Source of the DNA: Anaerolineaceae bacterium
GTDB lineage: Bacteria; Chloroflexota; Anaerolineae; Anaerolineales; Villigracilaceae
Reading direction: 5' to 3'
DNA: 19,127 nt
NCBI GenBank assembly: GCA_022181005.1
Contig: BQMV01000007.1
Location: 1 to 19,127 of the forward strand
Part shown: positions 7,420 to 15,536 of the stretch, in pieces
Position numbering within the stretch: the first letter of the stretch is position 1
How the letters are laid out: the number at the start of each line of letters is the position of its first letter
The notes under the pieces: model-generated
Database searches by the model: none
What the model was told of the DNA's origin: nothing
What the model saw: the letters and a program-made list of their open reading frames with translations, nothing else
Translations under genes and position numbers: made by a program

Positions 7420-9213
7420 TTAATAGACTCTCGCCTTCGGCTGGAATTTTGTGATCGTTACAGGCTTGTAACTGATCTTCAACTCTCCGTCTTTTTTCAC
7501 GATTAACGTGTGCTTTAACCAATTGGCGTCGTCGCGTTCGGGATAATCTTCGCGCGCATGTCCGCCGCGCGACTCTTTGCGATTTAGCGCGCTCGCCGCC
7601 ACCGCTTCCGATACCGCCAGCATGTTGCCGAGCTCCCATGCGTTCAATAATTCCGTATTGAACACTTTGCCCGTATCGCTCACGCGAACGTGTTGATAAC
7701 GCTTCTGCATATCGCGGACTTTCTCCAAGGCTTCCGCCATCCCCGCTTCGGTTCGATACACGCCCACGTCGGCAAACATGACGTTTTTCATCTCGTGCGC
7801 TAGATCGTACGCGTTCGTTTCGCCCGATCCATTTCGCAGCGCGTCAAATTCGGACCTCGCGCCTGCTTCGGCATCGTCGGGCAGTTTCGCCCAGTCTACC
7901 GACTTGACGTATTCTACGGCTGTCAATCCGGCGTGTTTGCCGAAGACAACAAGGTCGAGCAGCGAGTTGGTGCCGAGTCGATTCGCCCCATGCACAGACA
8001 CGCACGCGCATTCGCCCGCCGCAAACAAGCCTGGGAACTTTGTGCCTTTATCGTCAACGATTACTTCGCCAAATTTATTCGTTGGGATGCCCCCCATAGT
8101 GTAATGCGCGGTCGGCTGCACCGGCATCATTTGAGTGACCGGGTCTACGCCGATATAGACGCGGCAGAAATCTACGATATCGGGGATTTTTTGCAGGATG
8201 GTTTCGCCGGTAATTTTATAAGGCGAGCCGTCTGGGTTAGTGCGTCCATCCTCCAGCGCAAATTTGTTGACCGTCTCCGGGCGGATATCGAGATAGACGT
8301 AATTCTTGCCGTCAATGCCGCGCCCTTCTTTGATCTCTGTATAGATCGCTCGGCTGACCACGTCGCGCGACGCGAGGTCTTTGACCGTGTGCGCGTATTT
8401 TGGCATAAAGCGCTCGCCTTTGCCGTTGATCAGCACGGCGCCTTCGCCGCGCGCGCCTTCGGTGATGAGAATGCCGAGTTTGTAAATGCCGGTCGGGTGG
8501 AACTGGAAGAATTCCATATCTTGAAGCGGAACGCCGCGTCGGAAGAGAATCGCCGCGCCGTCGCCGCTATAGGCGTAGGCGTTGGAGGTCACTTCAAAGA
8601 TGCGGCCGTGTCCGCCAGTGGCGAAGATGATCGCCTTGCCATGAAAGATATGAAATTCGCCTGTGGCTAATTCGATCGCCACAACCGCCGTCGCTCTGCC
8701 GTCTACAATGATAAAGTCGATCACTTGATACTCATCGAAGAACGTAACGTTATTTTTAATGCACTGTTGATACAGCGTTTGCAAGATCATATGTCCGGTG
8801 CGGTCTGCGGCGTGGGCGGCGCGGCGGACGGGTTTGCCGGTGTCGTTGTTGGTGTGTCCGCCAAAAGGTCGCTGTGAGATGCGCCCTTCGGGCGTTCGGT
8901 CAAACGGCAAGCCCATGTGTTCGAGTTCGATGACTGCGTGAATCGCTTCGTTGCACATGAATTCGATAGCGTCTTGATCGCCGAGATAATCGGAACCTTT
9001 GACCGTATCGTACATGTGCCATTCGGGTTTGTCTTCCTCGTAATTCCCCAATGCCGCGCTGATTCCGCCTTGCGCCGCACCGGTATGCGAACGCGTAGGA
9101 TAAAGCTTGCTGATGACCGCCGTCTTTGCGCCGCGCGAAGCATACAGCCCCGCCATGAGTCCTGCGCCTCCTGCGCCGACGACGATCACTTCAAATTGGT
9201 GAATATTTGCCAT
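7420..9213 (-). CDS. sdhA: Succinate dehydrogenase flavoprotein subunit (complex 1)
   Basis: A 597-residue flavoprotein that oxidises succinate to fumarate in the TCA cycle, on the cytoplasmic face of the membrane. The FAD-binding VVGAGGAGLMAGL is at 11-23. His43 in RSHTGAAQGG is the expected covalent FAD site. Substrate-site motifs follow: RPFGGHTN, the HPTG region, TEGARGEG with the catalytic Arg, PTAHYTMGG, and ESRGGHAREDYPERDD near the end. The sequence resembles classical bacterial/mitochondrial SdhA. AGGAG sits about 9 nt before the ATG. A palindromic repeat fills part of the 95-bp gap after sdhD. Confidence 0.95.
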   Translation of the reverse strand: MANIHQFEVIVVGAGGAGLMAGLYASRGAKTAVISKLYPTRSHTGAAQGGISAALGNYEEDKPEWHMYDTVKGSDYLGDQDAIEFMCNEAIHAVIELEHMGLPFDRTPEGRISQRPFGGHTNNDTGKPVRRAAHAADRTGHMILQTLYQQCIKNNVTFFDEYQVIDFIIVDGRATAVVAIELATGEFHIFHGKAIIFATGGHGRIFEVTSNAYAYSGDGAAILFRRGVPLQDMEFFQFHPTGIYKLGILITEGARGEGAVLINGKGERFMPKYAHTVKDLASRDVVSRAIYTEIKEGRGIDGKNYVYLDIRPETVNKFALEDGRTNPDGSPYKITGETILQKIPDIVDFCRVYIGVDPVTQMMPVQPTAHYTMGGIPTNKFGEVIVDDKGTKFPGLFAAGECACVSVHGANRLGTNSLLDLVVFGKHAGLTAVEYVKSVDWAKLPDDAEAGARSEFDALRNGSGETNAYDLAHEMKNVMFADVGVYRTEAGMAEALEKVRDMQKRYQHVRVSDTGKVFNTELLNAWELGNMLAVSEAVAASALNRKESRGGHAREDYPERDDANWLKHTLIVKKDGELKISYKPVTITKFQPKARVY

Positions 9214-9234
9214 GAATAATTGCTCCTAAATCTT

Positions 9235-9300
9235 TTCACCGCGAAGAACGCAAAGATTTTAGATTTGTTTTCTTAGCGACCTTAGCGCACTTCGCGGTTA
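9235..9300. repeat. Imperfect palindromic repeat between sdhD and sdhA
   Basis: ACCGCGAAG (9238-9246) and CTTCGCGGT (9290-9298) are perfect 9-bp inverted arms. Inner pairings CGC/GCG (9249-9251 with 9285-9287) and AAG/CTT (9253-9255 with 9281-9283) extend an imperfect hairpin. From general knowledge, phrases like 'ccgcgaagaacgcaaagat' are common intergenic repeats in several phyla. Within the operon transcript it could fold and affect message stability. Confidence 0.65.
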
Positions 9301-9308
9301 TTTTTTTC

Positions 9309-9719
9309 TCACGCCGTCAAAATTACATAAACAGCAATGATGCTTGCCGCAACCGCATATGTGATGACGATATTTCGCGCCCAGCGACGCCCGCTTTCGC
9401 TTGTGACGTAATCGTCCCAAATTTCCAGCACGCCGTGGACGCCGTGTCCGCATGCGATCAGCACGAACGCGATGACCATCAACTTTGCGAGGACGGTCAT
9501 GCCGATTTGCCCGAGCGGGTTTTCTGCCAGCGTGGGAAAGAACGCCCAATAGAGGATATCGCCGAAGCCGGCGCCTGTTTTTGAACTGACAATTAAAGCG
9601 CCGAAGATGCCCGCCAGAATGAGTCCATACATAGCGAAAACGGTGAAGCGCGTGAACGCCCACATAAAAACTTCAAACGAAAAACCGCGTTTTTTAATAG
9701 GAAGAGTTCTTGGCGCCAT
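9309..9719 (-). CDS. sdhD: Succinate dehydrogenase membrane anchor subunit SdhD (complex 1)
   Basis: A 136-residue hydrophobic anchor with three probable membrane helices: about 19-44 (FMWAFTRFTVFAMYGLILAG), a middle one in LAKLMVIAFVLIACGHG, and a C-terminal one in NIVITYAVAASIIAVYVILT. The GHGVHGVLEIWDDY motif after helix 2 is typical of SdhD and carries the likely heme-ligand His and quinone-site residues. ATG 9719 is chosen because GGAGG lies 5 nt upstream; a TTG four codons earlier is unlikely. The sdhC stop is 1 nt upstream (TGACATG), so translation is coupled. Confidence 0.87.
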   Translation of the reverse strand: MAPRTLPIKKRGFSFEVFMWAFTRFTVFAMYGLILAGIFGALIVSSKTGAGFGDILYWAFFPTLAENPLGQIGMTVLAKLMVIAFVLIACGHGVHGVLEIWDDYVTSESGRRWARNIVITYAVAASIIAVYVILTA

Positions 9720-9720
9720 G

Positions 9721-10083
9721 TCAACCTCCAAATGTGCGGGTGAACAGAAGGAACAGCGCGCACCCGGCTGCTGCGGCGTACACGATCCATTCGACTTGAA
9801 TAATGCCCCGATAATGAAGCATTAACTTGGGCCACAGATCCAGAATAGAAATGCGAAGTCCGTTAATGACGTGAAACAAGCCGAAGATCAATATGAATGT
9901 TAGGAAGAGCCAATTGTTCATCAATGCGCGCATTGATCCCAGCCCTAGCAGAGAAAGGACGTAAACGGTAAAAAAGATGAACAGCGTGGCGCCGCCGACG
10001 CGATGCAACATATAGGTTAGAAATGCAGGTCCTCCCTTGTACGTTATCCCGGCGGGAAGGCTGATATTCCGATTCGAGCCCAT
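9721..10083 (-). CDS. sdhC: Succinate dehydrogenase cytochrome b subunit SdhC (complex 1)
   Basis: A 120-residue membrane protein with three predicted helices. The conserved LHRVGGATLFIFF segment matches the quinone-site His-Arg region of SdhC, and FHVINGLRISILDLW carries the expected heme b ligand His. With SdhD it anchors SdhAB and passes electrons to quinone. It is the first gene of the operon: TGGAGG precedes the ATG by about 7 nt, and the intergenic region to the divergent FKBP gene holds the putative promoter. Confidence 0.88.
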   Translation of the reverse strand: MGSNRNISLPAGITYKGGPAFLTYMLHRVGGATLFIFFTVYVLSLLGLGSMRALMNNWLFLTFILIFGLFHVINGLRISILDLWPKLMLHYRGIIQVEWIVYAAAAGCALFLLFTRTFGG

Positions 10084-10148
10084 AATTTCCTCCAGATGAA
10101 GTTGTGAAACGCGGCAATTGTACTCCCTTACGCGTAAACCGTCTAAGA

Positions 10149-10178
10149 ATTATCATTTTTGTAAAACAGCAGTTACAA
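10149..10178 (-). promoter_or_regulatory. Putative promoter of sdhCDAB
   Basis: On the minus strand TTGTAA (10178-10173) and GATAAT (10154-10149) are separated by 18 bp, predicting a start near 10142 and a leader of about 58 nt. CAATTGTA at 10115-10122 and TACAATTG at 10174-10181 form an 8-bp inverted pair flanking this segment. The plus-strand FKBP gene may use TATATT at 10185-10190. Confidence 0.45.
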
Positions 10179-10207
10179 TTGTTTTATATTATTGCGATGG
10201 AGATGCG

Positions 10208-10543
10208 ATGAAAACAACCAGCGGATTGGAATATGTTGAAATAGAAATTGGCGCGGGCGCGCAGGCTATGGCTGGAAAAACCGTCAGCGTGCATTACACC
10301 GGCAAACTGCAGAATGGCAAAGTGTTCGATAGCTCGATCTCGCGCGGACAGCCGATTGAGTTTACGCTTGGTAAGGGTATGGTCATCAAAGGTTGGGACG
10401 AGGGCATTGCGCTGATGAAGGCTGGCGGCAAAGCGCAATTGATCATTCCGCCGCATCTCGGATATGGCGAGCGCGGCGCGGGCGGAGTTATCCCACCGAA
10501 TGCGACTCTAATCTTCGACGTGGAGTTGGTCAGCGTCCGGTAG
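10208..10543 (+). CDS. FKBP-type peptidyl-prolyl cis-trans isomerase
   Basis: A 111-residue single-domain FKBP that would speed cis-trans isomerisation of X-Pro bonds during folding. Family motifs are all present: VSVHYTGKLQNGKVFDSS, FTLGKGMVIKGWDEGIALMKAGGKAQLIIPPHLGYGERG and IPPNATLIFDVEL, including the active-site Tyr, Phe, Asp, Trp and Ile/Tyr positions. No signal peptide is seen, so it is probably cytosolic. ATG 10208 has GGAG 5 nt upstream; the longer frame upstream is promoter DNA. It sits alone between the two succinate dehydrogenase operons, divergent from one and convergent with the other, with a terminator after it. Confidence 0.93.
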   Translation: MKTTSGLEYVEIEIGAGAQAMAGKTVSVHYTGKLQNGKVFDSSISRGQPIEFTLGKGMVIKGWDEGIALMKAGGKAQLIIPPHLGYGERGAGGVIPPNATLIFDVELVSVR

Positions 10544-10558
10544 AAACTTCTTGCAACT

Positions 10559-10595
10559 AAAAGATATCGGAAGATAAAACTACCGGTGTCTTTTT
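10559..10595 (+). terminator. Rho-independent terminator after the FKBP gene
   Basis: AAAAGATATCGG (10559-10570) pairs with CCGGTGTCTTTT (10583-10594), a 12-bp stem with two G-U pairs and a 12-nt loop, followed by TTTTT at the 3' arm and ATTT. It overlaps the stop codon of the convergent sdhB copy and may act in both directions. Confidence 0.7.
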
Positions 10596-11427
10596 ATTTC
10601 ACCGTTCTCGGTGGCGGAGCAAATGCTTCAAGTTCTTTAACAACATCCGCCAGAGGTAACACTTTGGCGGTTTGTGATTCTTTCTTCCCGAAGCCGAAAT
10701 GATCCAAAACCAGCGCGCGTTTGAGCAGTTGAATAGCCAATGCCGGGTCCACGCCTTTGGGGCAGGCATGCGAACACGCGCCCGCCATGTGACATTGATA
10801 TGCGCCATGAAACGCATCCACCGAATCAAGGCGGTTGGACACGCCACTATCGCGGTTGTCCGCCGAGTAGCGATACGCTTGCGTCAGCGCTTGCGGACCG
10901 AGGAAGCGCGGGTCGGTGGCGACGGTCGGACAAGCTGCAAGGCACAATCCGCATTTGATGCAATACGTGAACTGACTAAAGGCTTCGCGTTCTTCGGGCG
11001 TTTGCAAAAACTCGCCCGAAGGATTTTCCATTTCTTTGACGTCGTCAAGGCGAATGATGAAAGGTTTTACTTGCGTATGTTTTTCAAATAACGGTTGCAG
11101 ATCTGGCACGAGGTCTTTGACGTTCGGATAATTTGGCAACGGTTCAATACTGATCGTGTCCGATCTTAAGTGCAGGACTTGCGTCTGACAGGCTAACTGT
11201 GGAAATTGATTCACGAACATGCCGCACGAACCGCAGACTCCCATGCGGCAGGAGGAACGCCATGCAAGCGTCGGGGCTTGTTCCTCTTTGATTTTATGCA
11301 AAGCCTCCAGCACGGTCATCCCCTCAAATACGCTCACAGCGTAGGATTCCCAATGCGGCGCAGAATCAGATTCAGGGTCAAAGCGGCGGATGCGAAAGGT
11401 GATGATTTTTTCGTCAGGCACGGTCAT
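10594..11427 (-). CDS. sdhB: Succinate dehydrogenase/fumarate reductase iron-sulfur subunit (complex 2)
   Basis: A 277-residue iron-sulfur subunit of the second complex. The [2Fe-2S] site is C60, C65, C68 and C80 (SCRMGVCGSCG, then LACQT), all cysteine as in E. coli FrdB, unlike the Asp of complex 1. The other clusters are in CIKCGLCLAACP (C156, C159, C162, C166) and CHMAGACSHACP (C212, C218, C222). The protein has about 35 extra C-terminal residues relative to complex 1. Its ATG overlaps the anchor gene stop (ATGA, 11424-11427) with GGAGG just upstream. Whether the enzyme works as succinate dehydrogenase or fumarate reductase cannot be decided from this. Confidence 0.93.
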   Translation of the reverse strand: MTVPDEKIITFRIRRFDPESDSAPHWESYAVSVFEGMTVLEALHKIKEEQAPTLAWRSSCRMGVCGSCGMFVNQFPQLACQTQVLHLRSDTISIEPLPNYPNVKDLVPDLQPLFEKHTQVKPFIIRLDDVKEMENPSGEFLQTPEEREAFSQFTYCIKCGLCLAACPTVATDPRFLGPQALTQAYRYSADNRDSGVSNRLDSVDAFHGAYQCHMAGACSHACPKGVDPALAIQLLKRALVLDHFGFGKKESQTAKVLPLADVVKELEAFAPPPRTVK

Positions 11428-11792
11428 CCTCCCTGTTCAAAACTAAACGTCCACCACGTCACATACACGCCCAGCGCGAAGATGGCGACGCCGAAAATTA
11501 TCATGCCCACATCCACCAGTTTGGCGAGCGTGGCGGGGAGCGGCAGTTCGCGCAGGATGCCGCGTGTGCCGTACAGCCCGTGATACAACCCTGCCCCCAA
11601 TAACAAAATGTAAATGACAAACTGACCGACGCTCTTTCCGCGCTCGATCATGGCGGCAAACTCGCGGGCTTCTTCCACGCTCATGGCGTAGAAGATGGGC
11701 GCGTAGTGCATGATGGCAAAGTGCGCGCCGAGCAAAATTAAAATCAGCGGAACGACCAGCAGGTGTAAAGACCACCAACGAGATTCGCGCAT
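11424..11792 (-). CDS. sdhD: Second membrane anchor subunit (SdhD-like, complex 2)
   Basis: A 122-residue protein with three hydrophobic segments: about 7-32, about 54-75 and about 91-116. It is rich in membrane-facing His (SLHLL, GAHFAIMHY, LYHGLYGTRG), the pattern expected of di-heme type A anchors such as those of archaeal and some actinobacterial enzymes. Identification rests on these motifs and on its place between the SdhC-like and iron-sulfur genes. It starts 9 nt after the preceding stop and overlaps the following gene by 4 nt. Confidence 0.8.
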   Translation of the reverse strand: MRESRWWSLHLLVVPLILILLGAHFAIMHYAPIFYAMSVEEAREFAAMIERGKSVGQFVIYILLLGAGLYHGLYGTRGILRELPLPATLAKLVDVGMIIFGVAIFALGVYVTWWTFSFEQGG

Positions 11793-11801
11793 TGTCGCCT
11801 C

Positions 11802-12233
11802 TTAAGGAAAGAACAAACTGGAACCGCCCAGCGCCATTAACAAGCCCGCCAGGATCATCATCAGATACGTTAAAGGACGATGTTTCTTCACCGAAGATTG
11901 ATATGGGTAGATCGGTTCTTGCGGTTTGCCTAGGAAGAAGCCCAGTTCGACTAGAAATAGACGAATGCCGTTCATGGCATGAAAGACCGCCATCGCAAAT
12001 AGCAGATATTCAATCACCTTGAACGGCGGCGAAGCGAACAATGCCATCAACTGCGTCCAGGCATGTTCGCCGCGTATGCGATTGGCGGTTTCGATAATAT
12101 GCAGAACCATGTACGCCGTCAGCCCCAAGCCCGAAAGCCTATGCCCCAAATATAAATAACGCTCAAACGAATATTTGCCCGCATAAACCCAGCCGCGCAA
12201 ACCGAGCCGACCGGTAGGTTGATTGTTTTTCAT
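11802..12233 (-). CDS. sdhC: Cytochrome b subunit (SdhC-like, complex 2)
   Basis: A 143-residue membrane protein. An N-terminal polar segment is followed by YLGHRLSGLGLTAYMVLHIIE (quinone-site His-Arg and a possible heme His), then FAMAVFHAMNGIRLFLVELG (the second heme His motif) and a last helix LTYLMMILAGLLMALGG. The motifs fit the SdhC/cytochrome b556 family. ATG 12233 shares one base with the flavoprotein stop (TGATG), with AAAGGAAG upstream; the longer frame would run inside the flavoprotein gene. Together with the next gene it supplies enough His residues for two hemes (inference). Confidence 0.85.
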   Translation of the reverse strand: MKNNQPTGRLGLRGWVYAGKYSFERYLYLGHRLSGLGLTAYMVLHIIETANRIRGEHAWTQLMALFASPPFKVIEYLLFAMAVFHAMNGIRLFLVELGFFLGKPQEPIYPYQSSVKKHRPLTYLMMILAGLLMALGGSSLFFP

Positions 12234-13942
12234 CAATACTTCCTTTCCACCGGTTCCCACATCGAAATATTCACCGGGCAATACTCTAAACGAGGTCCAT
12301 CTTCCGTGCGATACGCCAGCGTATGCTTCAACCAGTTTTCGTCGTCGCGTGCGGTGAAATCGCGGCGGGCGTGTCCGCCGCGCGATTCGGTGCGAGTTAG
12401 CGCGCCCAGCGTAGCCACTTCCGCCGCTTCGAGCATGAAGCCTGTTTCAATGGCGCGCATCAAATCGGTGTTGTAGCGCAGGCTTTTATCCGTAACTGAA
12501 ATAAACTTGTAGCGTTCTTTCAATTCGCGGATTTTTTTCAACCCCGCTGTCATCTTCTCATTTGTGCGAAAGACGCCCATCGTCAAATCTAAATTGTGAC
12601 GCAATTCTTTGCGGATCTGGTAATGGTCTTCGCCGCCGCTGGATTGCAGCAACGTCTCAACCGGCGCCCAGGCTTGTCTCGCGTCTTTTGGCGTTTCTGC
12701 CGTCGCAGTTATTTGGCAATACCGCGCCGCCTCCGCGCCTGTTACGCGTCCCCACACCAAACATTCGGCGGTGGAGTTCGCGCCGAGCCGATTTGCTCCA
12801 TGCAAAGAAACGCACGCTACTTCGCCCGCCGCCCAAACATTTTCGATGGGCGTGCGTCCTTGCAGGTCGGTATGCACACCGCCCATCGTGTAATGCGCCA
12901 CTGGCCGGATCGGAATCGGCTTTTCGATGGGATCCAGCCCGATGTGCGTTAACGTCACTTCGCGGATTAATGGCAGACGTTCCAGAATTTTTTTTCGTCC
13001 CAGTCCGCGCAAATCCAAATGGATATAATCCAGTTCATCTGGTCCGGGGAAGCCGCGGCCAGCCTCGATCTCGATCATCTCGGAGCGCGAGACCATGTCG
13101 CGCGGCGCAAGTTCCATTTTAGACGGGGCGTATGTTTCCATGAAGCGTTGACCGGCGTTATTGAGCAGAATGCCGCCTTCGCCGCGACAGGCTTCGGTCA
13201 TCAAGATTCCGCTGGGGATTAATCCCGTCGGATGAAATTGAATGAACTCCATATCTTTGAGCGGAAGCCCGGCGCGATAAGCCATTGCCAGCCCGTCGCC
13301 GGTGACAGTTTCGGAGTAGGTGGTGAAGCCAAAAATTTGACCCGCGCCGCCAGTGGCGAGGATCAACGCTTTGCCGCGAATGAATATGAGGCGCCCTTTC
13401 AGCATGTCAATCATCGTCAACCCAACGAAGCGCTGGTTTTCCACAACGATGGAAGTTACGAAGCCTTCGTCGTAGCGATTAATCTGCTTGGTATGTTTCA
13501 TCAATGTATCGTAGAGCGTTTGCATTTCGAGCAAGCCGGTTTTGTCGGCGGCGAAAACGGCGCGGGGGAAGGTGTGCCCGCCAAATGGTCGCTGTGCGAT
13601 GCGCCCGTCTTCCTGCCGCGACCAAGGGATGCCCCAGTGATCTAAGCGCAGAATTTCCTTTGGCATTTCATGCACGAAGAAATCTACCGCGTTTTGATCG
13701 GCAAGGAAATCTGAACCTTTGACCGTGTCCCAGGCGTGGAGTTCGTAACTGTCGCCCTCGTCTTGACGCATAACCGCCGCCGTGCCGCCCTCCGCCGCCA
13801 CCGAATGCGCGCGCATCAGTTGCAGTTTGGAAACCAAAGCGATGTTTAAATCTCCTGCGCTTTGTTGAGCGGCTTCTAATGCGGCGCGCAAACCCGCCAA
13901 GCCCGTTCCCAAAATGATCAAGTCGTGAGTATAAACTTCCAT
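12233..13942 (-). CDS. sdhA: Succinate dehydrogenase/fumarate reductase flavoprotein subunit (complex 2)
   Basis: A 569-residue flavoprotein. The FAD fold begins LGTGLAGLRAALEAA. His46 in MRAHSVAAEGG is the expected covalent FAD site. Active-site motifs are RPFGGHTF, HPTGLIPSGILMTEACRGEGG with the catalytic Arg, and RPVAHYTMGG; the end carries ESRGGHARRDFTARDDENW. Several stretches (SGILMTEACRGEGGI, ERLPLIREV, DPIEKPIPIRP) look closer to FrdA than to the other copy in this window. GAGGAG lies about 7 nt before the ATG. It leads an A-C-D-B operon with one-to-four-base overlaps or short gaps throughout. Direction of reaction in vivo is open. Confidence 0.93.
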   Translation of the reverse strand: MEVYTHDLIILGTGLAGLRAALEAAQQSAGDLNIALVSKLQLMRAHSVAAEGGTAAVMRQDEGDSYELHAWDTVKGSDFLADQNAVDFFVHEMPKEILRLDHWGIPWSRQEDGRIAQRPFGGHTFPRAVFAADKTGLLEMQTLYDTLMKHTKQINRYDEGFVTSIVVENQRFVGLTMIDMLKGRLIFIRGKALILATGGAGQIFGFTTYSETVTGDGLAMAYRAGLPLKDMEFIQFHPTGLIPSGILMTEACRGEGGILLNNAGQRFMETYAPSKMELAPRDMVSRSEMIEIEAGRGFPGPDELDYIHLDLRGLGRKKILERLPLIREVTLTHIGLDPIEKPIPIRPVAHYTMGGVHTDLQGRTPIENVWAAGEVACVSLHGANRLGANSTAECLVWGRVTGAEAARYCQITATAETPKDARQAWAPVETLLQSSGGEDHYQIRKELRHNLDLTMGVFRTNEKMTAGLKKIRELKERYKFISVTDKSLRYNTDLMRAIETGFMLEAAEVATLGALTRTESRGGHARRDFTARDDENWLKHTLAYRTEDGPRLEYCPVNISMWEPVERKY

Positions 13943-14024
13943 GAAGCGCTCCTCGTGAATCTAGGCTTCATTGTAGTAGTTTGCAAAGAGTCGAATTAGT
14001 GATGTTTGTCATTGCATGGGCGGA

Positions 14025-14066
14025 TAAATAAAACAAAAAAGGTCGGAAGCGTAATTTCCGACCTTT
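14025..14066 (-). terminator. Strong Rho-independent terminator after icd
   Basis: AAAGGTCGGAA (14038-14048) and TTCCGACCTTT (14056-14066) form a perfect 11-bp stem with a 7-nt loop. Read on the minus strand it is followed by TTTTTTGTTTTATTT. It ends icd transcription before the second sdh operon, which therefore needs its own promoter in 13943-14037; I could not identify a convincing one there. Confidence 0.9.
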
Positions 14067-14099
14067 GATTCTTTGTTCCTGCCGTTTTTGTCGCGACGA

Positions 14100-15503
14100 T
14101 CAACTCATCCATTGAACGACTGCGTCGCCGAATTCGGAGCATTTGACCTCTTTTGCATCGGTCATACCGCGCGCGAAATCATAGGTGACGGTTTTCGCTG
14201 CGATTGCGCCTTCCATGCCTTTGACAATCAAGTCGGCGGCTTCTGTCCAGCCGATGTAGCGCAGCATCATCTCTCCAGAGAGGATGACCGAGCCCGGGTT
14301 GACTTTATCCAAGTCGGCGTATTTCGGCGCGGTACCGTGAGTCGCTTCAAAGATGGCGTGACCCGTCTTATAGTTGATGTTTGCGCCGGGCGCGATTCCG
14401 ATCCCGCCTACTTGCGCGGCGAGCGCGTCCGAGAGGTAATCGCCGTTCAAGTTCATAGTGGCGATTACGTCGTAATCTTGCGGGCGGATCAACACGAACT
14501 GCAAGGTCACGTCGGCGATGGTATCCTTAATCAATAACTTTGATTTCCATTTGCCGTCGCCATGCGTATCCCATAGCGCCAAGCCCGCTTCCACTTCGGC
14601 TTTGATGTCGTTTTGTTGCGCGGGACTCATCATCTCGAAGCCGGGATCGACGATTTTCGCGTTGTCTTCCACGCTGAGATCGGGCGTTCTTTCTTTGTTC
14701 GCTAAAATCCAGGTTTCGCGTTCGGTAACAATCTCGTTGCGGAATTCGCGTTTGGCAAGCGCGTAACCCCAATCTTTGAACGCGCCTTCGGTGAACTTCA
14801 TGATGTTGCCCTTATGCACCAAGTTGACGCTCTTGCGTTTGTTGAGCAGGGCGTATTCAATCGCCGCGCGGATTAAGCGTTCCGTGCCTTCGACGGAGAC
14901 GGGTTTGAAGCCGATGCCTGAAGAATCGGGGAAGCGGATTTTTGCGTATTCTTTTGGGAAGTTTTTCTGCAATAATTCTTTGAATTTCTTATTGTCTTCT
15001 GTTCCGTTGGCGAATTCGATGCCGGCATAAATATCCTCCGTATTTTCGCGGAAGATGACCATATCCACTTTTTCAGGATGTTTCACCGGCGAAGGCACGC
15101 CGTTGTAGTAGCGCACGGGACGCAGGCAGACGTATAGATCCAGCAACTTGCGAAGTTGGACGTTTAATGAACGAATGCCGCCGCCGATCGGCGTCGTCAA
15201 CGGACCTTTGATGCCGACCAAAAATTCAGTGAACGCTTCGACCGTTTCATCGGGCAGCCAATTTTGGAATAACTTGAACGACTTTTCGCCCGCGTACACT
15301 TCCATCCAATGGAGTTTGCGTTTGCCGCCGTAGGCTTTTTCGACCGCTGCATCGAACACATGCTGCGCGGCGCGCCAAATATCGCGCCCGGTGCCATCGC
15401 CTTCTACAAAGGGGATGACCGGATTGTCAGGAACGTTTAACTTCCCATCCTGAATTGAAATCTTCGTCCCGCCCGTCGGGACCTTAACATTTTGATAAGC
15501 CAT
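14100..15503 (-). CDS. icd: NADP-dependent isocitrate dehydrogenase
   Basis: A 467-residue enzyme of the TCA cycle that oxidises isocitrate to 2-oxoglutarate and CO2. It closely follows the E. coli Icd pattern: PFVEGDGTGRDIW, GGGIRSLNVQLRK (Ser112 equals the phosphorylated Ser113 of E. coli), VHKGNIMKFTEGAFKDWGY, IATMNLNGDYLSDALAAQVGG, and HGTAPKYADLDKVNPGS. The Lys-Tyr in APKYA together with the downstream MLRYIGW region supports NADP rather than NAD. It is slightly longer than the E. coli protein (416), with extra residues around 174-190 and 265-310. AAGGAG precedes the ATG by 8 nt. No kinase/phosphatase gene is present in the window. Confidence 0.95.
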   Translation of the reverse strand: MAYQNVKVPTGGTKISIQDGKLNVPDNPVIPFVEGDGTGRDIWRAAQHVFDAAVEKAYGGKRKLHWMEVYAGEKSFKLFQNWLPDETVEAFTEFLVGIKGPLTTPIGGGIRSLNVQLRKLLDLYVCLRPVRYYNGVPSPVKHPEKVDMVIFRENTEDIYAGIEFANGTEDNKKFKELLQKNFPKEYAKIRFPDSSGIGFKPVSVEGTERLIRAAIEYALLNKRKSVNLVHKGNIMKFTEGAFKDWGYALAKREFRNEIVTERETWILANKERTPDLSVEDNAKIVDPGFEMMSPAQQNDIKAEVEAGLALWDTHGDGKWKSKLLIKDTIADVTLQFVLIRPQDYDVIATMNLNGDYLSDALAAQVGGIGIAPGANINYKTGHAIFEATHGTAPKYADLDKVNPGSVILSGEMMLRYIGWTEAADLIVKGMEGAIAAKTVTYDFARGMTDAKEVKCSEFGDAVVQWMS

Positions 15504-15536
15504 AGTTAGATTCTCCTTGCAAAAATTATCGGCTGG

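Noticed and set aside
7933..8670. Plus-strand frame of 245 codons opposite sdhA.
   Set aside because: It overlaps a clearly conserved gene, has no family features, and such long shadows are common in GC-rich third-position DNA.
10118..10207. Upstream extension of the FKBP protein from a TTG.
   Set aside because: The segment has promoter-like sequence and the good ribosome binding site belongs to ATG 10208.
13958..13986. TTGCAA, 17 bp, TAGATT as a promoter for the second sdh operon.
   Set aside because: The transcript would start in the ribosome binding site, leaving too short a leader.
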